This document shows positions 6,186 to 8,638 of a stretch of 8,638 bases of DNA, piece after piece. The stretch comes from Pseudomonadota bacterium. GTDB taxonomy: Bacteria; Myxococcota_A; Polyangia; Polyangiales; Polyangiaceae. Where the stretch lies: NCBI GenBank assembly GCA_023411445.1, contig JAEYOT010000328.1, positions 1 to 8,638 on the forward strand, written 5' to 3'. The translations under genes and the position numbers were made by a program. Positions within the stretch are counted from its first letter, which is position 1. Each line of letters starts with the position of its first letter. The notes beneath the pieces are model-generated. The model was given only the letters and a program-made list of their open reading frames with translations, made no database searches and was not told the DNA's origin.

Positions 6186-7091
6186 TCAGTAATGCCAAGG
6201 GAATTTGCCGTAGTCGGGCGTGCGCTTCTCCAAGAACGCGTCGCGCCCCTCGACTGCTTCTTCACTACCATAAGCCAGCCGCGTTGCCTCGCCCGCGAAC
6301 AGCTGCTGACCCACCAAGCCTTCGTCCGGCAGGTTGAAGCCATACTTGAGCATCCGAATTGCGGTGGGACTTTTTTGCATAATCAACCGGCACCACTCCA
6401 GCGACGCTGACTCCAGCTCTGCGTGCGGGACCACCTTGTTGACCATCCCCATTTGGAAGGCCTCTTCCGCGCTGTAGTTCTCGCCCAAGAAGAAGATCTC
6501 GCGGGCTCGCTTCTGTCCGACCTGGCGCGCTAGAAGCGCCGAGCCATACCCGCTGTCGAAGCTGGCAACGTCCGGATCGGTTTGCTTGAAGATGGCGTGC
6601 TCGCGGCTGGCGATGGTCAAGTCGCACACCACGTGCAGGCTGTGGCCCCCGCCTACGGCCCAACCGGGCACTGCGGCGATCACGACCTTGGGCGAGAAGC
6701 GAATCAAGCGCTGCACTTCCAGGATGTGCAGGCGCCCGAGGCGGGCCTTGTCGGCGCCGCCCGGCCCCTCGTATTTGTAGCCGTCTTTCCCGCGGATTCG
6801 CTGATCGCCGCCCGAGCAGAAGGCCCAGCCGCCGTCCTTCGGAGACGGGCCGTTGCCGGTGATGATGACGGCGCCCACGTCACTCGTGGTGCGGGCGTGC
6901 TCGAGCGCGCTGTACAGCTCGTCCACCGTTTGCGGGCGAAAGGCGTTGCGCACCTCGGGCCGATTGAACGCGATGCGGACTGCGCCGACGTCCTTGGCTC
7001 GGTGATAAGTGATGTCCTCGAACTGGAAGCCTTCGACCACGTTCCATCGCGCGGGGTCGAAGATTTCGGAAACCTTGTTGGCTGAACCCAT
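6186..7091 (-). CDS. menB: 1,4-dihydroxy-2-naphthoyl-CoA synthase (MenB)
   Basis: This 301-residue crotonase-fold enzyme closes the second ring of menaquinone by converting o-succinylbenzoyl-CoA to 1,4-dihydroxy-2-naphthoyl-CoA in the cytoplasm. Family hallmarks run the full length: GWAFCSGGDQRIRG (88-101, oxyanion hole near G95), PGWAVGGGHSLHVVCDLTIA (142-161), QTDPDVASFDSGYGS (170-184) and the C-terminal EGRDAFLEKRTPD. From memory of the Mycobacterium tuberculosis enzyme, its D185, S190, D192 and Y287 fall on D172, S177, D179 and Y274 at a constant offset of 13. The Asp in QTD marks the type that needs no bicarbonate cofactor, whereas the E. coli enzyme has Gly there. Length is normal for the long bacterial form. 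The ATG at 7091 has only a distant, weak Shine-Dalgarno (GAGAGAG). No other men gene is present; the histidine kinase gene follows 50 bp downstream. Confidence 0.95.
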   Translation of the reverse strand: MGSANKVSEIFDPARWNVVEGFQFEDITYHRAKDVGAVRIAFNRPEVRNAFRPQTVDELYSALEHARTTSDVGAVIITGNGPSPKDGGWAFCSGGDQRIRGKDGYKYEGPGGADKARLGRLHILEVQRLIRFSPKVVIAAVPGWAVGGGHSLHVVCDLTIASREHAIFKQTDPDVASFDSGYGSALLARQVGQKRAREIFFLGENYSAEEAFQMGMVNKVVPHAELESASLEWCRLIMQKSPTAIRMLKYGFNLPDEGLVGQQLFAGEATRLAYGSEEAVEGRDAFLEKRTPDYGKFPWHY

Positions 7092-7123
7092 AGCTTCGTC
7101 GTGCTCTCTCGAAAGGTTGAGCG

Positions 7124-7129
7124 ACTATA
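7124..7129 (-). promoter_or_regulatory. Candidate -10 box upstream of menB
   Basis: The minus strand reads TATAGT here, about 32 bases before the menB ATG and the only AT-rich hexamer in a very GC-rich gap. A GTGACG lies upstream, but with a 21-bp spacer it is a poor -35. If real, transcription would start near 7117 and give a short leader of about 25 bases. Confidence 0.38.
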
Positions 7130-7171
7130 CACCGTGGCGCGGCACGCGCGCGTCACCTGCGCTGACCCCGC

Positions 7172-7218
7172 CGATGGTGTTGGAACGCGCACGCACTGGA
7201 CGAATACGTCCACCATCG
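7172..7218. repeat. Inverted repeat in the region upstream of menB
   Basis: CGATGGTG (7172-7179) and CACCATCG (7211-7218) form a perfect 8-bp inverted repeat across 31 bases. A smaller hairpin, GGACG-AATA-CGTCC (7198-7211), sits inside its right half and shares one base with it. The element lies 40-90 bp upstream of the candidate menB -10 box, where an operator could act. It could equally be chance in GC-rich DNA. Confidence 0.35.
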
Positions 7219-7248
7219 TGTGCGAGCGGCGCCAGGGCCGGGCCGCCG

Positions 7249-7274
7249 CGCTGCGGCTTCAGAGCCCCGCAGCG
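7249..7274 (-). terminator. GC-rich hairpin across the kinase stop codon, possible terminator
   Basis: CGCTGC (7249-7254) pairs with GCAGCG (7269-7274), and GGCT (7255-7258) pairs with AGCC (7263-7266). This gives ten base pairs with a two-base bulge and a four-base loop. In the minus-strand transcript the UGA stop codon of the Ser/Thr kinase gene lies in that loop. No U-tract follows, so classical intrinsic termination is uncertain; it may instead protect the 3' end or act with Rho. Confidence 0.4.
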
Positions 7275-8638
7275 AAGGCCCTGCCCAGCTCGAGTGGTGT
7301 CGGGCGATCGGCGGGGTCGAGCGCGGTGGCGGCGCGCAGCAGTTTCGCGATCGCCGGCGGGAACGGCCGCAAACGCTCGGCGTCTTCGAACGGCTCGCGG
7401 CGCATGTGCGCGATGATGCGGTCGCGCTGGCTCTCGATTTCGTCGAAGAAAGAGCGCCCAGTGGTCACGTTGTAAATGGTGCCAGCCAGGGCGTACACGT
7501 CCGACCGCGGATCCAGCTCGACCGGATCTAAGACCTGCTCCGGCGCGATGTAGCCAGCCGTGCCGGCCACGAAGCGGCCGCTGGAGTCAGACGGCACCTC
7601 GATCGCGCGCACCATGCCGAAGTCGATCACCACCGAAGAGAGCGGCTGCACGTGAGCTGGATCGCGGTGGCGCTGGGGGTCGAATTTCTGACCTCCCTGT
7701 AGCGGCAGCCGCAGCCAGATGTTGGCAGGCTTGATGTCGCGGTGCACGAGGCCGGCGCTGTGCAGCGCGTGGAGACCGGCGCAAGCTTCCAGCACCACCT
7801 GGCGCAGCTCGAACAAGCTCATCGGCTTGGCTTGCGCGTATTGCTTCAAGTCGGCGCCGATCAGGTACTCCAGCACCAGAAAGGGCATGCCCTGAGTGAC
7901 GCCGCGATCGATGATGTTGGCGACGTTCGGGTGGTACAAGCCGGCCAGCACGCGCGCTTCCTCCACGAACGAGGCCAGGATGCCCTCGCGCTCCGTGTCC
8001 GTCGCTGTGGCTAGAGCGTCAGCTTTCGGGATTTTGAGCACGAACAGCCGATCCGCCCCGGGCTTGCGCACGAGCCAAACCGACCCGATGCCGCCTTCGC
8101 CGATGGCCTTGACCAGCTCGTAGCCTTCGATCAGCTGAGGCTCGGGCCTCTTGGTGCGCGGCGGTGGCGGTGGCGTGCGACGGATCGCGGACGACACCGC
8201 CGCCTCCAGCAGCGCGGAGGCGATCGGGCCCAGCGCGGCAAACCACACGTCCAGCATCGAAGGCTCGCGCGCGCGGATGGCGCGCGCCACCAAGCTGGCC
8301 ACGCGCGGCGCGTTATCGGCGCTGCTCCGGCGCGCCTCTTCCGCGCTCTGCTCCGAAGCCGCGTGCAAGGCTTTGACCGGATCTGCCAACGCGGACTGCA
8401 AGCGGTCGGCGGCCAGCACCAGCTCCAGGCACAGCTGCTCCAGCGCCGGCTTCGGGCCCGCGGCTTCTGCGAAGGCGCTGAGAGCTTGTGCCAGCGCCGC
8501 CAGCGCGTGAGCGAGCTCGGTGCTGCCGGCGTGGAGCGACTCGAGCGCTTCCGCGGCGGCCGGTCCCCACGCGCCGTCGGCTGCTTGCGCCGAGACAGCG
8601 GCGCGCAAGGCGTCGGCGCGCTCACAGCAGCTCTCGAG
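7259..8638 (-). CDS. Ser/Thr protein kinase (Hanks type), N-terminus beyond window
   Basis: At least 459 residues are visible. The frame stays open to the window edge through ten codons before an in-frame TTG at 8608, so the real start is probably outside; numbering here counts from that TTG. Residues 1-155 are Ala-rich and mostly helical, match no domain I recognise, and end in a Pro-rich linker (TPPPPPRTKRPEP). Residues about 162-446 are a complete kinase domain: glycine loop GEGGIGSV (170-177), K192, a C-helix Glu near E217, HRDIKPAN (289-296), DFG (329-331), APE (355-357) and SDVYALAG (369-376). All catalytic residues are present, so activity is expected. About 20 extra residues lie between the catalytic loop and DFG. 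No membrane segment or C-terminal sensor is visible. It probably acts in the cytoplasm on unknown Ser/Thr targets. menB lies 167 bp downstream on the same strand. Confidence 0.92.
   Translation of the reverse strand, partial: LESCCERADALRAAVSAQAADGAWGPAAAEALESLHAGSTELAHALAALAQALSAFAEAAGPKPALEQLCLELVLAADRLQSALADPVKALHAASEQSAEEARRSSADNAPRVASLVARAIRAREPSMLDVWFAALGPIASALLEAAVSSAIRRTPPPPPRTKRPEPQLIEGYELVKAIGEGGIGSVWLVRKPGADRLFVLKIPKADALATATDTEREGILASFVEEARVLAGLYHPNVANIIDRGVTQGMPFLVLEYLIGADLKQYAQAKPMSLFELRQVVLEACAGLHALHSAGLVHRDIKPANIWLRLPLQGGQKFDPQRHRDPAHVQPLSSVVIDFGMVRAIEVPSDSSGRFVAGTAGYIAPEQVLDPVELDPRSDVYALAGTIYNVTTGRSFFDEIESQRDRIIAHMRREPFEDAERLRPFPPAIAKLLRAATALDPADRPTPLELGRAFAAGL

Noticed and set aside
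1..8638. A defence system, mobile element or biosynthetic cluster
   Set aside because: I found no transposase, integrase, nuclease, toxin-antitoxin pair, CRISPR repeats or core biosynthetic enzymes in any frame.

Overview
The window is high-GC DNA with nine protein-coding genes and no RNA gene, CRISPR array, insertion sequence or phage gene that I can support. The gene types suggest a member of the Myxococcota (Polyangia-like). They include Gly/Ser-linker lipoproteins, one with a VWA domain and one with a fibro-slime domain, a hybrid histidine kinase, a Ser/Thr protein kinase, and a MenB of the QTD (mycobacterial) type. This taxonomic placement is inference from gene content and base composition.

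Layout. Bases 1-238 carry no gene I can support. A small HTH/zinc-ribbon regulator (239-532, +) and a VOC/glyoxalase-fold protein (577-963, +) form a short tandem pair. This pair converges on a VWA-domain lipoprotein (994-2232, -). That gene is divergent, across 173 bp, from a fibro-slime lipoprotein (2406-3332, +). The two lipoproteins make a plausible cell-surface or matrix module. An exported SMP-30/gluconolactonase-like beta-propeller follows (3492-4481, +), preceded by a hairpin that can cover its ribosome binding site. Its 3' end overlaps by 41 bp, tail to tail, with a PAS-HisKA-HATPase-REC hybrid histidine kinase (4441-6135, -), which uses a TTG start behind a strong Shine-Dalgarno. menB (6186-7091, -) lies 50 bp upstream of the kinase gene on the same strand, so the two may be one transcript. 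A Ser/Thr protein kinase gene (7259-8638, -) runs off the right edge, so its N-terminus is missing.

How the genes relate. Three of the proteins look exported: two lipoproteins and one Sec-type beta-propeller. Two are signalling kinases and one is an orphan menaquinone enzyme. No single pathway joins them. I see no convincing new defence or mobile system. The best leads are small ones: the hairpin over the beta-propeller's ribosome binding site, the divergent surface-protein pair, and the unusual architecture of the Ser/Thr kinase.
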